Notes: generated by a model from the sequence alone, not told the origin. Counted from the stretch's first letter, positions 9,581-17,900 are shown. The stretch: DNA of 49,510 nt from Bacteroidota bacterium (GCA_018266915.1 JAFDZM010000055.1:1-49510), one strand, 5' to 3'. Translations and numbers: made by a program.

Positions 9581-9690
9581 GCCCCCTCTAAATCTCCCCC
9601 AATAGGGGAGACTTTTGGAGTTTTTTGTTGTTATTAATTATATATTAAAGCCTTTTTAAGCCCTCCCTTTCGGGGAGGGTTGGGTGGGGC
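9581..9690. repeat. Inverted-pair C-rich repeat between nuoK and nuoL
   Basis: Two GC-rich hairpins face each other across an AT-rich centre: TCTCCCC-caata-GGGGAGA (9593-9611) and CCCTCCC-tttcg-GGGAGGG (9661-9679), bordered by AGCCCC and GGGGCTT. The same plan, with related sequence, recurs at 13141-13232, and one unit alone at 46132-46168. It is non-coding and lies inside the nuo operon. Confidence 0.75.
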
Positions 9691-10020
9691 TTACCATTTC
9701 AATCTGTTCAGCACCTTGATATCTATCGAATTGGTATTCCGGTAGATCATCACAATTATTGCCAGGCCCACAGCAACTTCGGCAGCTGCCAGCGCCATAA
9801 TAAAAAATACAAATACCTGTCCGGTTGCATCGCCACGGTAAACTGAGAATGCAGTAAGCAATAAGTTCACTGCATTAAGCATCAGCTCGATCGACATAAA
9901 GATCACGATCGCATTACGGCGGATCAATACCCCAACAACCCCGATAGAAAATATGATTGCGCTTAACAGGATGTAATGATTAAGCGGTACGGTTTGTGCA
10001 GTTTTAAAAAAGCTTTCCAT
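9691..10020 (-). CDS. nuoK: NADH-quinone oxidoreductase subunit K
   Basis: A 109-residue subunit with three transmembrane helices and the family block [20 protein letters not shown] (about residues 36-55), which holds the conserved membrane glutamate of the proton path. Its ATG overlaps the nuoJ stop codon (TAATG), indicating translational coupling. Confidence 0.96.
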   Translation of the reverse strand: MESFFKTAQTVPLNHYILLSAIIFSIGVVGVLIRRNAIVIFMSIELMLNAVNLLLTAFSVYRGDATGQVFVFFIMALAAAEVAVGLAIIVMIYRNTNSIDIKVLNRLKW

Positions 10021-10517
10021 TACGCAGTTTTTGGGTCTTTAGTAGCAAGCAATACAGCACCCACCATTGCCGACAGCAACAGCAGTGACGATACTTCAAA
10101 TGGCAATAAAAATTCGTTGAACAATACTTTACCAAGGTTTTTAACCAAACCCAGGTTAGGATCTTTAAATACTACCGGGTCAGATGCACCTATTGCTTTT
10201 AGTGCAGCCACTATTACCACCAGTAAGCAACCGCCACCTAACACCGCAGCTATCTTTACCAAATTGGTTTTCATCGGCTCCGAATCCTTATTTAGGTTGA
10301 TGAGCATCAGCGTATACAGGAACAACACCAGGATGGCGCCCATGTAAACAATAAAGTTTACGATAGCCACAAACTGGGCGTTCAACAATACATATTGAAT
10401 AGTGAAAGTGAAAAAAGTTAGTACCAAGTAAAGTATACTGTGCACCGGGTTTTTTGCAGAGATAACCAGTACTGCGAACAGTATGGACAAAAATGCGATA
10501 AAGTAAAATATACTCAT
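10020..10517 (-). CDS. nuoJ: NADH-quinone oxidoreductase subunit J
   Basis: A 165-residue membrane subunit with five predicted helices. The family block [23 protein letters not shown] (about 46-68) is present; this helix carries the pi-bulge region involved in coupling. It overlaps nuoK by one base and is separated from nuoI by 58 bp containing a small hairpin. Confidence 0.95.
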   Translation of the reverse strand: MSIFYFIAFLSILFAVLVISAKNPVHSILYLVLTFFTFTIQYVLLNAQFVAIVNFIVYMGAILVLFLYTLMLINLNKDSEPMKTNLVKIAAVLGGGCLLVVIVAALKAIGASDPVVFKDPNLGLVKNLGKVLFNEFLLPFEVSSLLLLSAMVGAVLLATKDPKTA

Positions 10518-10539
10518 TTCTATTTTTTACAATATAACC

Positions 10540-10560
10540 TTGCCCCGAAAAGCGAGGCAA
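10540..10560 (-). other. Hairpin between nuoI and nuoJ
   Basis: On the minus strand TTGCCTCG-cTTTT-CGGGGCAA forms an 8-bp stem with one G-U pair and a 5-base loop. No T-run follows directly, so it is not a standard terminator. It could mark an mRNA processing or stability site; that role is inference. Confidence 0.45.
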
Positions 10561-10575
10561 AGTTATAAACTTCTT

Positions 10576-11076
10576 TTATTGATTTAAGGGCGCCTCCACT
10601 AATTTGTCTTTGCCATAAATAAAATCCTTACGCAGGTAATCGGCAGGGACAATATCTCCATCCAGGTAAATCGCTTCCTTAGGGCAAGCTTCTTCGCATA
10701 GCCCGCAGAAAATACAACGTAACATATTTATCTCGTATACCGCAGCATATTTTTCCTCACGGTACAAGTGTTCTTCACCTGGTTGACGCTCAGCAGCTAT
10801 CATGGTGATCGCCTCTGCAGGGCATGATAAGGCGCAAAGGCCACAAGCTGTGCAACGTTCTTTACCGTTCTCGTCGCGTTTAAGCGAATGCATACCACGG
10901 AAGTTTTCAGAAAACTCTCGTTTCTGCTCAGGATAACGCACGGTCACATCCTTCTTAAACAAGAAGTGTTTCAGGGTAATTGATAAGCCTTTTGCAATTG
11001 CAGGCAGGTAGATACGCTCCCAAAAGTTGAGCGGTTTCGATTCAATTACCTTTCTTTTATTACTTAATGATTCCAT
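10576..11076 (-). CDS. nuoI: NADH-quinone oxidoreductase subunit I (two 4Fe-4S clusters)
   Basis: A 166-residue ferredoxin-like subunit that carries clusters N6a and N6b between NuoG and NuoB. Both motifs are intact: Cys75, 78, 81, 85 and Cys121, 124, 127, 131 (the CTACGLC and CIFCGLC blocks). An N-terminal amphipathic stretch probably touches NuoH and the membrane. It follows nuoH after 17 bp. Confidence 0.96.
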   Translation of the reverse strand: MESLSNKRKVIESKPLNFWERIYLPAIAKGLSITLKHFLFKKDVTVRYPEQKREFSENFRGMHSLKRDENGKERCTACGLCALSCPAEAITMIAAERQPGEEHLYREEKYAAVYEINMLRCIFCGLCEEACPKEAIYLDGDIVPADYLRKDFIYGKDKLVEAPLNQ

Positions 11077-11093
11077 TTAATCTCGTTCTCCGG

Positions 11094-12125
11094 TTATTTA
11101 ACAAATGTAATCCAAAGTCCTGTTCCTATAATATTGGCGATGGCAAGCGGAATTAAGCCCTTCCAGCCAAGATCCATCAACTGGTCGTAGCGGAAACGCG
11201 GGATAGTCCAGCGCACCCACATAAAGAAGAAGATGAACAAGAATATTTTTGCGAATACTACTACTGTACCAATCAGCGGTGCAGCAACTGTGCCTAAGTG
11301 CGCAGCTACCCAATCCATGCCCGGATAGTTATAGCTACCCCAGTATAAGGTAACCATCACTGCCGATGATACGAACATGTTGATATACTCCGCAAACAAG
11401 TAGAAGCCCAGTTTCATGGACGAATATTCAGTATGATAACCACCGACCAGCTCGGTTTCGCATTCAGGTAAATCGAATGGTGAGCGGTTGGTTTCGGCAA
11501 ATGCACATACGATAAACAGGATGAAGCCAAGCGGCTGATAAAGCACGTTCCAGTGCCAGCCATGTTGCTGCTCAGCAATTTCTTTCAGACTTAGCGTGTT
11601 CCTGACCATCAACAAAGCGATGATGGACAAACCCATCGCAATTTCGTAGCTGATGTTTTGAGATGCAGCACGGATAGCACCCAATAAAGAGTATTTATTG
11701 TTTGATGCCCAGCCACCGATCATGATACCATATACGCCAAGAGATACTACACCGAAAATGTATAATAAACCAACGTTGATATCAGTAACCTGCAGATCGT
11801 ACAGTTTACCGCCTATCTGTATTTGTTGCCCCCATGGAATAACGGCAGAACCGATACAGGCTGTCATGATAGCCAGGGAAGGACCAACAATGAACAGAAA
11901 TTTACTTGAATTAGTTGGGATGATCTCTTCTTTCAGGAACATCTTGGCGCCGTCAGCCAGGGGCTGAAAGATACCAGCCGGGCCTGCACGGTTAGGTCCA
12001 ACCCTGTCCTGGAAGAAAGCTGCGATTTTACGCTCAGCATAAGTTGAGTACATGGCAACTACCAAACTGATCAGGAATATCACCACGATCAGAACGAGTC
12101 TTATTATTATTTCTCCGGTCTCCAT
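11094..12125 (-). CDS. nuoH: NADH-quinone oxidoreductase subunit H
   Basis: A 343-residue membrane subunit with about eight helices that forms the quinone-access chamber. Family blocks present are AERKIAAFFQDRVGPNRAGP (about 30-49), FAETNRSPFDLPECETELVGGYHTEYS (about 208-234) and the C-terminal RFRYDQLM. Its ATG overlaps the nuoG stop codon (TAATG), so the short nuoG is followed at once by nuoH with no space for a lost domain. Confidence 0.96.
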   Translation of the reverse strand: METGEIIIRLVLIVVIFLISLVVAMYSTYAERKIAAFFQDRVGPNRAGPAGIFQPLADGAKMFLKEEIIPTNSSKFLFIVGPSLAIMTACIGSAVIPWGQQIQIGGKLYDLQVTDINVGLLYIFGVVSLGVYGIMIGGWASNNKYSLLGAIRAASQNISYEIAMGLSIIALLMVRNTLSLKEIAEQQHGWHWNVLYQPLGFILFIVCAFAETNRSPFDLPECETELVGGYHTEYSSMKLGFYLFAEYINMFVSSAVMVTLYWGSYNYPGMDWVAAHLGTVAAPLIGTVVVFAKIFLFIFFFMWVRWTIPRFRYDQLMDLGWKGLIPLAIANIIGTGLWITFVK

Positions 12126-13135
12126 TATAGTCGTGTCTCCCTTTCAAATTGTTCTTTGTTTGCTTCCTGCAACACAGGGTTAGTTTTTACAACTGGGAGC
12201 GGATGCAATGTGTCATATTTATTTGCACTGATTACTGACCAGTTAGCCACCTTGCGCGGACCTTCTATGACCCAATCGCTGGTTTTCTTTTTATCAAAGC
12301 GGCAAGTATTGCAGATAAATTCTTCCACTTCACCATAAACATCCTTGCGGGCAGTTACACGCAATACGTCTTCGCCTTTGTACCATAAGGTAACTTTGCC
12401 GTTGCATTTTTCGTGATCACAATCGCGGTGTGCTTCAACAGGTTTGGTAAACCAAACACGGTTGCGGAAACGGAAAGTCTTATCAGTTAAAGCACCTACC
12501 GGACAAACGTCAATCACGTTTCCTGAGAAATCGTTATCAACAGCAGCCTGGATGTAGGTAGATATTTCAGAGTGATCGCCACGATTCAAAATACCGTGGA
12601 TACGGTGATCGGTGATCTGATCAGCAGTAAACACACAACGGTAGCACAGGATACAACGGGTCATGTGCAGTTGTATCTTGTCACCGATATCGATCTTATG
12701 GAATGTACGGCGGTCGAACTCATAGCGCGTTTTAGCTGCGCCGTGCTCGAAGCCTAAGTTTTGCAGATCGCACTCACCAGCCTGGTCGCAAATAGGGCAA
12801 TCCAGCGGGTGGTTGATCAATAACATTTCTACTACTCCCTTGCGTGCCTCAATTACCTCTGGCGAAGTAATGTTTTGCACTTCCATTCCATCCATCACTG
12901 TGGTACGGCATGATGCCACCAACTTTGGCATAGGGCGGGGGTCTTTTTCAGAGCCCTTGCTCACTTTTACCAAACAGGTGCGGCATTTACCGCCACTACC
13001 CTGCAATTTAGAGTAATAGCACATTGCCGGCGGAACAATATCACCACCTATCTGCCTTGCAGCATTCAGGATGGTTGTCCCCGGGTCCACTTCAACGGGA
13101 ATACCGTCTATCGTTACTTTTAATTTATCTGACAT
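12125..13135 (-). CDS. nuoG: Short NuoG-type iron-sulfur subunit (no molybdopterin-like domain)
   Basis: At 336 residues this is far shorter than classical NuoG (about 700-900). Seen ligands: 2Fe-2S cluster N1b at Cys39, 51, 54, 76; cluster N5 at His109, Cys113, 116, 122; cluster N4 at Cys161, 164, 167, 211. A further set, Cys239, 244, 275, 278, lies where some NuoG proteins hold cluster N7, but the spacing (C-x4-C-x30-C-x2-C) is not the standard one. The large C-terminal formate-dehydrogenase-like domain is absent. It still offers the electron path from NuoF to NuoI. As far as I know the short form occurs in related Sphingobacteriales, so it is probably not a mutation. Confidence 0.9.
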   Translation of the reverse strand: MSDKLKVTIDGIPVEVDPGTTILNAARQIGGDIVPPAMCYYSKLQGSGGKCRTCLVKVSKGSEKDPRPMPKLVASCRTTVMDGMEVQNITSPEVIEARKGVVEMLLINHPLDCPICDQAGECDLQNLGFEHGAAKTRYEFDRRTFHKIDIGDKIQLHMTRCILCYRCVFTADQITDHRIHGILNRGDHSEISTYIQAAVDNDFSGNVIDVCPVGALTDKTFRFRNRVWFTKPVEAHRDCDHEKCNGKVTLWYKGEDVLRVTARKDVYGEVEEFICNTCRFDKKKTSDWVIEGPRKVANWSVISANKYDTLHPLPVVKTNPVLQEANKEQFERETRL

Positions 13136-13140
13136 TTCTG

Positions 13141-13232
13141 CCTCTCCTAAATCCTCTCCAAAGGAGAGAACTTTTTTTATTTATTGTTTTTATAAGCCCC
13201 TCTCCCCCTGGAGAGGGTTTGGGGTGAGGCTC
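13141..13232. repeat. Inverted-pair C-rich repeat between nuoF and nuoG
   Basis: Two facing hairpins, CTCTCC-aaa-GGAGAG (13154-13168) and CCTCTCC-ccct-GGAGAGG (13199-13216), flank an AT-rich centre. The element runs from a few bases before the nuoG ATG to the nuoF stop codon. It shares its plan with 9581-9690. Confidence 0.75.
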
Positions 13233-14594
13233 TTACGCCACTTTTGGTTCTACTTTTGGCAGCGGATCAGCGTAATGTGCTAATCCAAAATTTCTTGTTG
13301 TTGCTTCGCCCGGATTAGTCACGTGCCATTCAAACTCATCCCGGAAGTGACGAATAGCGCTTGCTACCGGCCATGCAGCTGCGTCGCCCAGCGGACAAAT
13401 GGTATTGCCTTCTATCTTCTTCGATACATCCACCAGCAAATCCATGTCGCTCATTTTGCCGTGACCATATTCCAAGCGGTGCAATACTTTCTCCATCCAG
13501 CCTGTGCCTTCACGGCATGGCGAACATTGTCCGCAGCTTTCGTGATGATAGAAACGAGTGAAATTCCAGGTATTACGAACGATACACTGATCTTCATCAT
13601 AAGCTATAAAACCGCCTGAACCCATCATCGTTCCGCTTACAAAACCACCGTCAGCTAATGATTCATAGCTCATCAGGCGGGCATCGCCATTAACAGTTTT
13701 TAAAAACAGGTTGGCAGGAAGGATTGGCACTGATGAACCACCGGCTACAACCGCTTTCAGTCGTTTGCCATTGGCTATCCCACCGCAATATTCATCTGAG
13801 TATAAAAATTCCTCAACAGGTAACCCCAAATCGATCTCGTAAACACCGGGTTTCTTTAAGTTACCACCGGCGGAGATCAATTTAGTACCAGTGCTGCGAC
13901 CGATACCGATCTTAGCATATTCCTCGCCACCATCGTTAATAATAGGCACCACAGCGGCGATTGATTCTACGTTGTTTACTACCGTTGGGCAGCCATACAA
14001 ACCAGCAATAGCCGGGAACGGTGGTTTGATGCGCGGGTTACCACGTTTGCCTTCCAGTGATTCCAGTAAAGCAGTTTCTTCACCGCAGATGTAAGCACCG
14101 CCACCAGGCTGAACATAAAGTTCCAGGTCGTAGCCACTGCCTAATATATTTTTACCAAGAAATCCTTTATTTTTTGCTTCAGCAATGGCTTTTTCAAGGA
14201 TACGTATCTGCGGCATCATTTCGCCGCGAACATAAATGTACGATACATTGGCACCTAAAGCGAAGCTCGAAACGATCATCCCCTCGATCAATAAGTGAGG
14301 GATATAAGTCATTAAATAACGATCCTTAAAAGTTCCGGGTTCAGACTCGTCGGCATTGCAAACCAGGTAACGTGGAACACCTTCCGGCTTTGCCAAAAAA
14401 CTCCATTTCATGCCAGTAGGGAAACCTGCACCGCCACGGCCACGCAGACCGGATTTCTTCACCTCCTCCACAATATCGTTCGGGGCCATTTTTAAGGCTT
14501 TTTCAACAGAAGCATAACCGCCTTTTGACCGGTATACATCAAAAGTGTTGATGCCGGGTACGTTTATATGTTCTAATAGTAATTTGCGTCCCAT
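13233..14594 (-). CDS. nuoF: NADH-quinone oxidoreductase subunit F (NADH/FMN binding, 51 kDa)
   Basis: A 453-residue subunit that oxidises NADH with FMN and holds 4Fe-4S cluster N3. Visible are the FMN/NADH glycine-rich block GLRGRGGAGFPTGMKWS (about 50-66), GGGAYICGEETALLESLEGK (about 167-186), and the cluster motif ESCGQCSPCREG with the distal NTICPLGDA cysteine. The length is normal. It starts 5 bp after the 66-residue small gene and is followed by a repeat-filled 97-bp gap before nuoG. Confidence 0.96.
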   Translation of the reverse strand: MGRKLLLEHINVPGINTFDVYRSKGGYASVEKALKMAPNDIVEEVKKSGLRGRGGAGFPTGMKWSFLAKPEGVPRYLVCNADESEPGTFKDRYLMTYIPHLLIEGMIVSSFALGANVSYIYVRGEMMPQIRILEKAIAEAKNKGFLGKNILGSGYDLELYVQPGGGAYICGEETALLESLEGKRGNPRIKPPFPAIAGLYGCPTVVNNVESIAAVVPIINDGGEEYAKIGIGRSTGTKLISAGGNLKKPGVYEIDLGLPVEEFLYSDEYCGGIANGKRLKAVVAGGSSVPILPANLFLKTVNGDARLMSYESLADGGFVSGTMMGSGGFIAYDEDQCIVRNTWNFTRFYHHESCGQCSPCREGTGWMEKVLHRLEYGHGKMSDMDLLVDVSKKIEGNTICPLGDAAAWPVASAIRHFRDEFEWHVTNPGEATTRNFGLAHYADPLPKVEPKVA

Positions 14595-14599
14595 TGCTA

Positions 14600-14800
14600 T
14601 TAATAAATTCTTTTGGTCATATTGTAATAGTTAATATGACGGATAACACAAGTTATAAATGCTGCAATTATAAACGGAGCCAGTATCACCGGATATTTTT
14701 GCAGGTCGCCATTATTGTAGATGAGGATCATCACAACAACGAATACCAGATCAGCTACTATCAGGGTGGTCCTGGTCATATTAATTGATTGCGGTTGCAT
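14600..14800 (-). CDS. Small two-helix membrane protein in the nuo operon (paralogue 2)
   Basis: A 66-residue protein of unknown function with two hydrophobic segments (about residues 12-28 and 37-54) and the C-terminal tail RHINYYNMTKRIY. The 62-residue neighbour ends HINWYKATGKIY, so the two look like an ancient tandem duplication. The ATG overlaps the neighbour's stop codon (TAATG), and nuoF begins 5 bp after its stop, so it is made with complex I. It is not one of the 14 core subunits. A role as accessory subunit or assembly factor is inference. A second ATG at codon 8 is a possible alternative start. Confidence 0.75.
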   Translation of the reverse strand: MQPQSINMTRTTLIVADLVFVVVMILIYNNGDLQKYPVILAPFIIAAFITCVIRHINYYNMTKRIY

Positions 14801-14988
14801 TAATATATTTTACCTGTTGCCTTGTACCAGTTGATATGCCAGAAAATGCTCCGGCCAACTAACAGTAATATGATCAAACTCATCGCCAGCACATTCTCAG
14901 TAAATTGTTTGGTCAGAAAGTAAAATGCAAGTAGCGCAATCACCAGGATCACGTCGCCGTATATTACTCTCGCTTTAGTTACTGTCAT
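14800..14988 (-). CDS. Small two-helix membrane protein in the nuo operon (paralogue 1)
   Basis: A 62-residue protein with two hydrophobic segments (about 10-26 and 34-50) and the tail HINWYKATGKIY, matched in the following 66-residue gene. The ATG overlaps the nuoE stop codon (TAATG) and its own stop overlaps the next ATG, giving a tightly coupled run nuoE - this gene - paralogue - nuoF. I do not recognise a named family. The location between the two soluble NADH-module genes is striking for membrane proteins. Confidence 0.75.
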   Translation of the reverse strand: MTVTKARVIYGDVILVIALLAFYFLTKQFTENVLAMSLIILLLVGRSIFWHINWYKATGKIY

Positions 14989-15512
14989 TAATTATTTGCT
15001 TTTGCCCGCAGATCGCCGATCAGCTGATCAACCGATTCATTGGTCAGTTTTTCATAAAAAGTATATTCCGGGCCAATCTGCAACACCGGGCCAAAGCCGC
15101 ATGCTGCCAGGCACTCTACCCCTCTCCAGCTAAATAAGCCGTCGGCAGTTACTTCACCTTCTTTAACGCCCAGTTTTTGCTCAATATGATCCATTATCTT
15201 TTCTGCGCCTACTATACCACAAGGCCCTGTGCGGCAAACTTCCAGCACATATTTCCCCTGCGGGCGCATAAAGTACATGGTATAAAAAGTGGCAACTTCG
15301 TATACTTCAATCGGCTGTATGTGCAGGTACTCCGCTACTTTATCCATTGCAGGAGAACTTACCCAGCCGTATTCAGCCTGTACCAAATGCAGGATAGGCA
15401 ATAAGCCCGATTTTTGCTTTCCTTTCGGATAACGGCTTACTATTTCATCGAACTTTTTTATCAGCTCCGGTGAAAATGTAACCGGAACGCCAGTGTCTTC
15501 AACTCTAAGCAT
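14988..15512 (-). CDS. nuoE: NADH-quinone oxidoreductase subunit E (24 kDa, 2Fe-2S)
   Basis: A 174-residue thioredoxin-like subunit of the NADH module. The cluster N1a ligands are present at Cys93, Cys98, Cys134 and Cys138 (VCRTGPC and ECLAAC blocks). The gene overlaps the 3' end of nuoD by 8 bp and the following small gene by one base. Confidence 0.95.
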   Translation of the reverse strand: MLRVEDTGVPVTFSPELIKKFDEIVSRYPKGKQKSGLLPILHLVQAEYGWVSSPAMDKVAEYLHIQPIEVYEVATFYTMYFMRPQGKYVLEVCRTGPCGIVGAEKIMDHIEQKLGVKEGEVTADGLFSWRGVECLAACGFGPVLQIGPEYTFYEKLTNESVDQLIGDLRAKANN

Positions 15513-16716
15513 CTAATTCTCCGGCTATAATGTTTAAACTACTCATGTTTATGATCGCATCCGATATAAGCATACCCCGGCTCATTGGCGCATACATCTG
15601 GTAATTGATGAAGCTTGGCCTGCGGAAATGCAAACGGTACGGCGAGCGTCCCCCATCGTTTACCAGGTAAAAGCCTAACTCGCCGTTAGCACCCTCAACT
15701 GCATGATAAACTTCGGTATGCGGCGTATCTATTTCGCCCATCACAATCTTAAAGTGATAAATGAGGGCTTCCATATTGTTATATACTTCTTCTTTTGGAG
15801 GCAGGTAGAACTCAGGCACATCCGCGTGGAATATATCTGATGGTTCTTTCTCCAGTTTGGTCAAAGCCTGCTCTATCAGGCGAAGGCTCTGCCACATTTC
15901 TTCGTTACGAACCAGGAAACGGTTGTAAACGTCGCCATTGCTGCCTACCGGAACCTCGAAATCAAATTCCTCATAAGAGCTATATGGTTCCATCGCACGT
16001 ACATCATAATCTACACCGGCAGCACGCAGTAACGGACCGCTCCAGCTATAGCTTAATGCATCTTCAGCAGTAACAGCAGCTACGTCTCTTGTACGGTCAA
16101 CAAAAATACGGTTGCGGTTAAACAGCGCTTCGAACTCTTTCAAAGCAGGCGGGAATTCCTTTAAGAATTTGCGAATTTTCCCAAAAGCTATATGATTAAA
16201 ATTACGCTCAAAGCCACCTATACGACCAATATTGGTTGTAAGGCGCGAGCCGCAAATCTCTTCGTAAATCTCATACACATCCTCACGATATTTCATCATG
16301 TAGAGGAAACCTGTGAATGCTCCGGTATCAACACCCAATACACCATTACAAATAATGTGGTCGGTGATACGGGCAAGCTCCATAATGATGATACGCATGT
16401 AGTCCACACGTTTAGGCATTTTGATACCCAGCAGTTTTTCAACTGTCATATGCCAGCCCATGTTGTTGATCGGCGATGAACAGTAGTTCAAACGGTCTGT
16501 CAACGGGGTAATTTGGTAAAAAGGCCTATGCTCTGCAATTTTTTCAAAAGCACGGTGGATATAGCCTATGGTTGATACGCCGCTTACGATGCGCTCGCCA
16601 TCCAGGGTCAGCACGTTCTGGAACACACCGTGCGTAGCCGGATGCGTTGGCCCTAAATTCAGGGTCGAGTACTCGGTTTGCGGGTCGTTATCTGTAAATA
16701 CGGGATGGTTCTGCAT
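15505..16716 (-). CDS. nuoD: NADH-quinone oxidoreductase subunit D (49 kDa)
   Basis: A 403-residue subunit that, with NuoB and NuoH, forms the quinone site. The block LGPTHPATHGV (about 22-32) with its conserved histidines and the C-terminal GELDA are present. It is a separate gene here, not fused to nuoC as in enterobacteria. The ATG overlaps the nuoC stop codon. Confidence 0.96.
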   Translation of the reverse strand: MQNHPVFTDNDPQTEYSTLNLGPTHPATHGVFQNVLTLDGERIVSGVSTIGYIHRAFEKIAEHRPFYQITPLTDRLNYCSSPINNMGWHMTVEKLLGIKMPKRVDYMRIIIMELARITDHIICNGVLGVDTGAFTGFLYMMKYREDVYEIYEEICGSRLTTNIGRIGGFERNFNHIAFGKIRKFLKEFPPALKEFEALFNRNRIFVDRTRDVAAVTAEDALSYSWSGPLLRAAGVDYDVRAMEPYSSYEEFDFEVPVGSNGDVYNRFLVRNEEMWQSLRLIEQALTKLEKEPSDIFHADVPEFYLPPKEEVYNNMEALIYHFKIVMGEIDTPHTEVYHAVEGANGELGFYLVNDGGRSPYRLHFRRPSFINYQMYAPMSRGMLISDAIINMSSLNIIAGELDA

Positions 16717-17219
16717 TATCTTCCAAAAAAGTAATCTCGTTTATCAACACGGTTCGGATCTTCCAGCGGATATTCTTTCCGCATAGGGAAAACCGTCATA
16801 TCGTCAACATTCAATACTCTGCGCAAATCAGGGTGACCCTCAAATACAACTCCGAAAAAGTCATAAGTTTCACGTTCCATCCAGTTAGCGCCGTTCCAAA
16901 GCACGGTTGCAGTAGGCATTTTCACATCACCGTCGGCAACAAACACCTTTATGCGGATACGGATATTATTCACCAGGCTATGCAGATGATAAATAATACC
17001 TATTTGCTTTTCAGCCTCCGGATAATGAATCGCTGTAATATCTGTTAGAAATATAAACTGCAATGCAGCGTCAGTCTTTAAAAAGGTCAGCAAATCGATG
17101 ATCTTTTCACGGCTGGTTTCAAGGGTTAGTAGTCCGAAAGGTTCGCTGATATTGGCTACATCGCTGTCAAACTTTGCTTTGATGTCATTCAGCAAGTCTT
17201 CGTTGGTTATCTTGCTCAT
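16716..17219 (-). CDS. nuoC: NADH-quinone oxidoreductase subunit C (30 kDa)
   Basis: A 167-residue hydrophilic subunit of the connecting module. The 30-kDa family signature ERETYDFFGVVFEGHPDLRR (about 115-134) and the C-terminal YPLEDPNRVDKRDYFFGR are present. It overlaps nuoB and nuoD by one base on each side. Confidence 0.95.
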   Translation of the reverse strand: MSKITNEDLLNDIKAKFDSDVANISEPFGLLTLETSREKIIDLLTFLKTDAALQFIFLTDITAIHYPEAEKQIGIIYHLHSLVNNIRIRIKVFVADGDVKMPTATVLWNGANWMERETYDFFGVVFEGHPDLRRVLNVDDMTVFPMRKEYPLEDPNRVDKRDYFFGR

Positions 17220-17761
17220 TATTGAATACCGTATGAAGCTAGTAATTTTTGATATTCAGGTGTATTTCTCCTGCGCAACGATTCCGTCTGCACCAGTTTT
17301 TGGATACCCATAAAACCATCGATGATGGCTTCCGGGCGCGGGGGGCAACCGGGAACATAAACGTCAACCGGGATCACCTCGTCAATACCCTGCAGTACCG
17401 AGTAGGTATCGAATATACCACCGCTCGAAGCACATGCGCCAACAGCCATTACCCAGCGGGGCTCAGCCATTTGCAAATAAACCTGTCTCAAAACAGGGCC
17501 CATCTTTTTAGAAATTGTACCCATCACCATTAGCAGGTCTGCCTGGCGTGGGGAAAAACTTAATCGCTCTGCACCAAATCTCGATAAATCGTAAGTAGAA
17601 GCCATTGTAGCCATAAATTCGATACCACAACAAGAGGTGGCAAAAGGAAGTGGCCATAATGAGTAGGAACGCGCTAAGCCGATTGCTTTATCAAGCGACG
17701 TGGCAAAAAAGCCTGCGCCTTCTACGCCTGGAGGAGCTTCAACCAATTGAATTTCACTCAT
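17219..17761 (-). CDS. nuoB: NADH-quinone oxidoreductase subunit B (cluster N2)
   Basis: A 180-residue subunit that holds the terminal 4Fe-4S cluster N2, which reduces quinone. The ligands are Cys44, Cys45 (ATSCCGIEFM), Cys110 and Cys139 (PGCPPRPEA). It begins 142 bp after nuoA, an unusually large gap for this operon, which contains a hairpin and a possible promoter. Confidence 0.96.
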   Translation of the reverse strand: MSEIQLVEAPPGVEGAGFFATSLDKAIGLARSYSLWPLPFATSCCGIEFMATMASTYDLSRFGAERLSFSPRQADLLMVMGTISKKMGPVLRQVYLQMAEPRWVMAVGACASSGGIFDTYSVLQGIDEVIPVDVYVPGCPPRPEAIIDGFMGIQKLVQTESLRRRNTPEYQKLLASYGIQ

Positions 17762-17807
17762 GATCTATATAAATAGAATAATCATTACCGTTGATCGATA
17801 ATGTATG

Positions 17808-17815
17808 CAAATTTA
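17808..17815 (-). promoter_or_regulatory. Possible -7 promoter element upstream of nuoB
   Basis: TAAATTTG on the minus strand matches the Bacteroidota -7 consensus TAnnTTTG, 46 bp before the nuoB ATG. No well-spaced -33 TTTG is seen, so a chance match is possible. Confidence 0.35.
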
Positions 17816-17848
17816 GTAATAATAACCTTGCAAATGCATCACAGAACG

Positions 17849-17900
17849 ACAGGATACCGTATTTAGAACCAGTCTAAATAATGTCTTCCTGTGTACACAG
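17849..17900 (-). other. Long imperfect hairpin and palindrome between nuoA and nuoB
   Basis: ATTTAGA / TCTAAAT form a 7-bp stem with a 5-base loop (17861-17879). ACAGGA / TCCTGT extend it as an outer stem (17849-17892). The right side overlaps the perfect palindrome CTGTGTACACAG (17889-17900), 3 bp beyond the nuoA stop codon. No T-run follows, so it may be a processing or attenuation site rather than a full terminator. Confidence 0.5.

Noticed and set aside
12125..12135. NuoG shortened by a frameshift
   Set aside because: nuoH starts in the nuoG stop codon, so no remnant of a lost C-terminal domain exists downstream.
14594..14788. Plus-strand reading frame opposite the small nuo genes
   Set aside because: It is a reverse-strand shadow; the minus-strand genes have coupled starts and hydrophobic patterns, the plus frame has neither.
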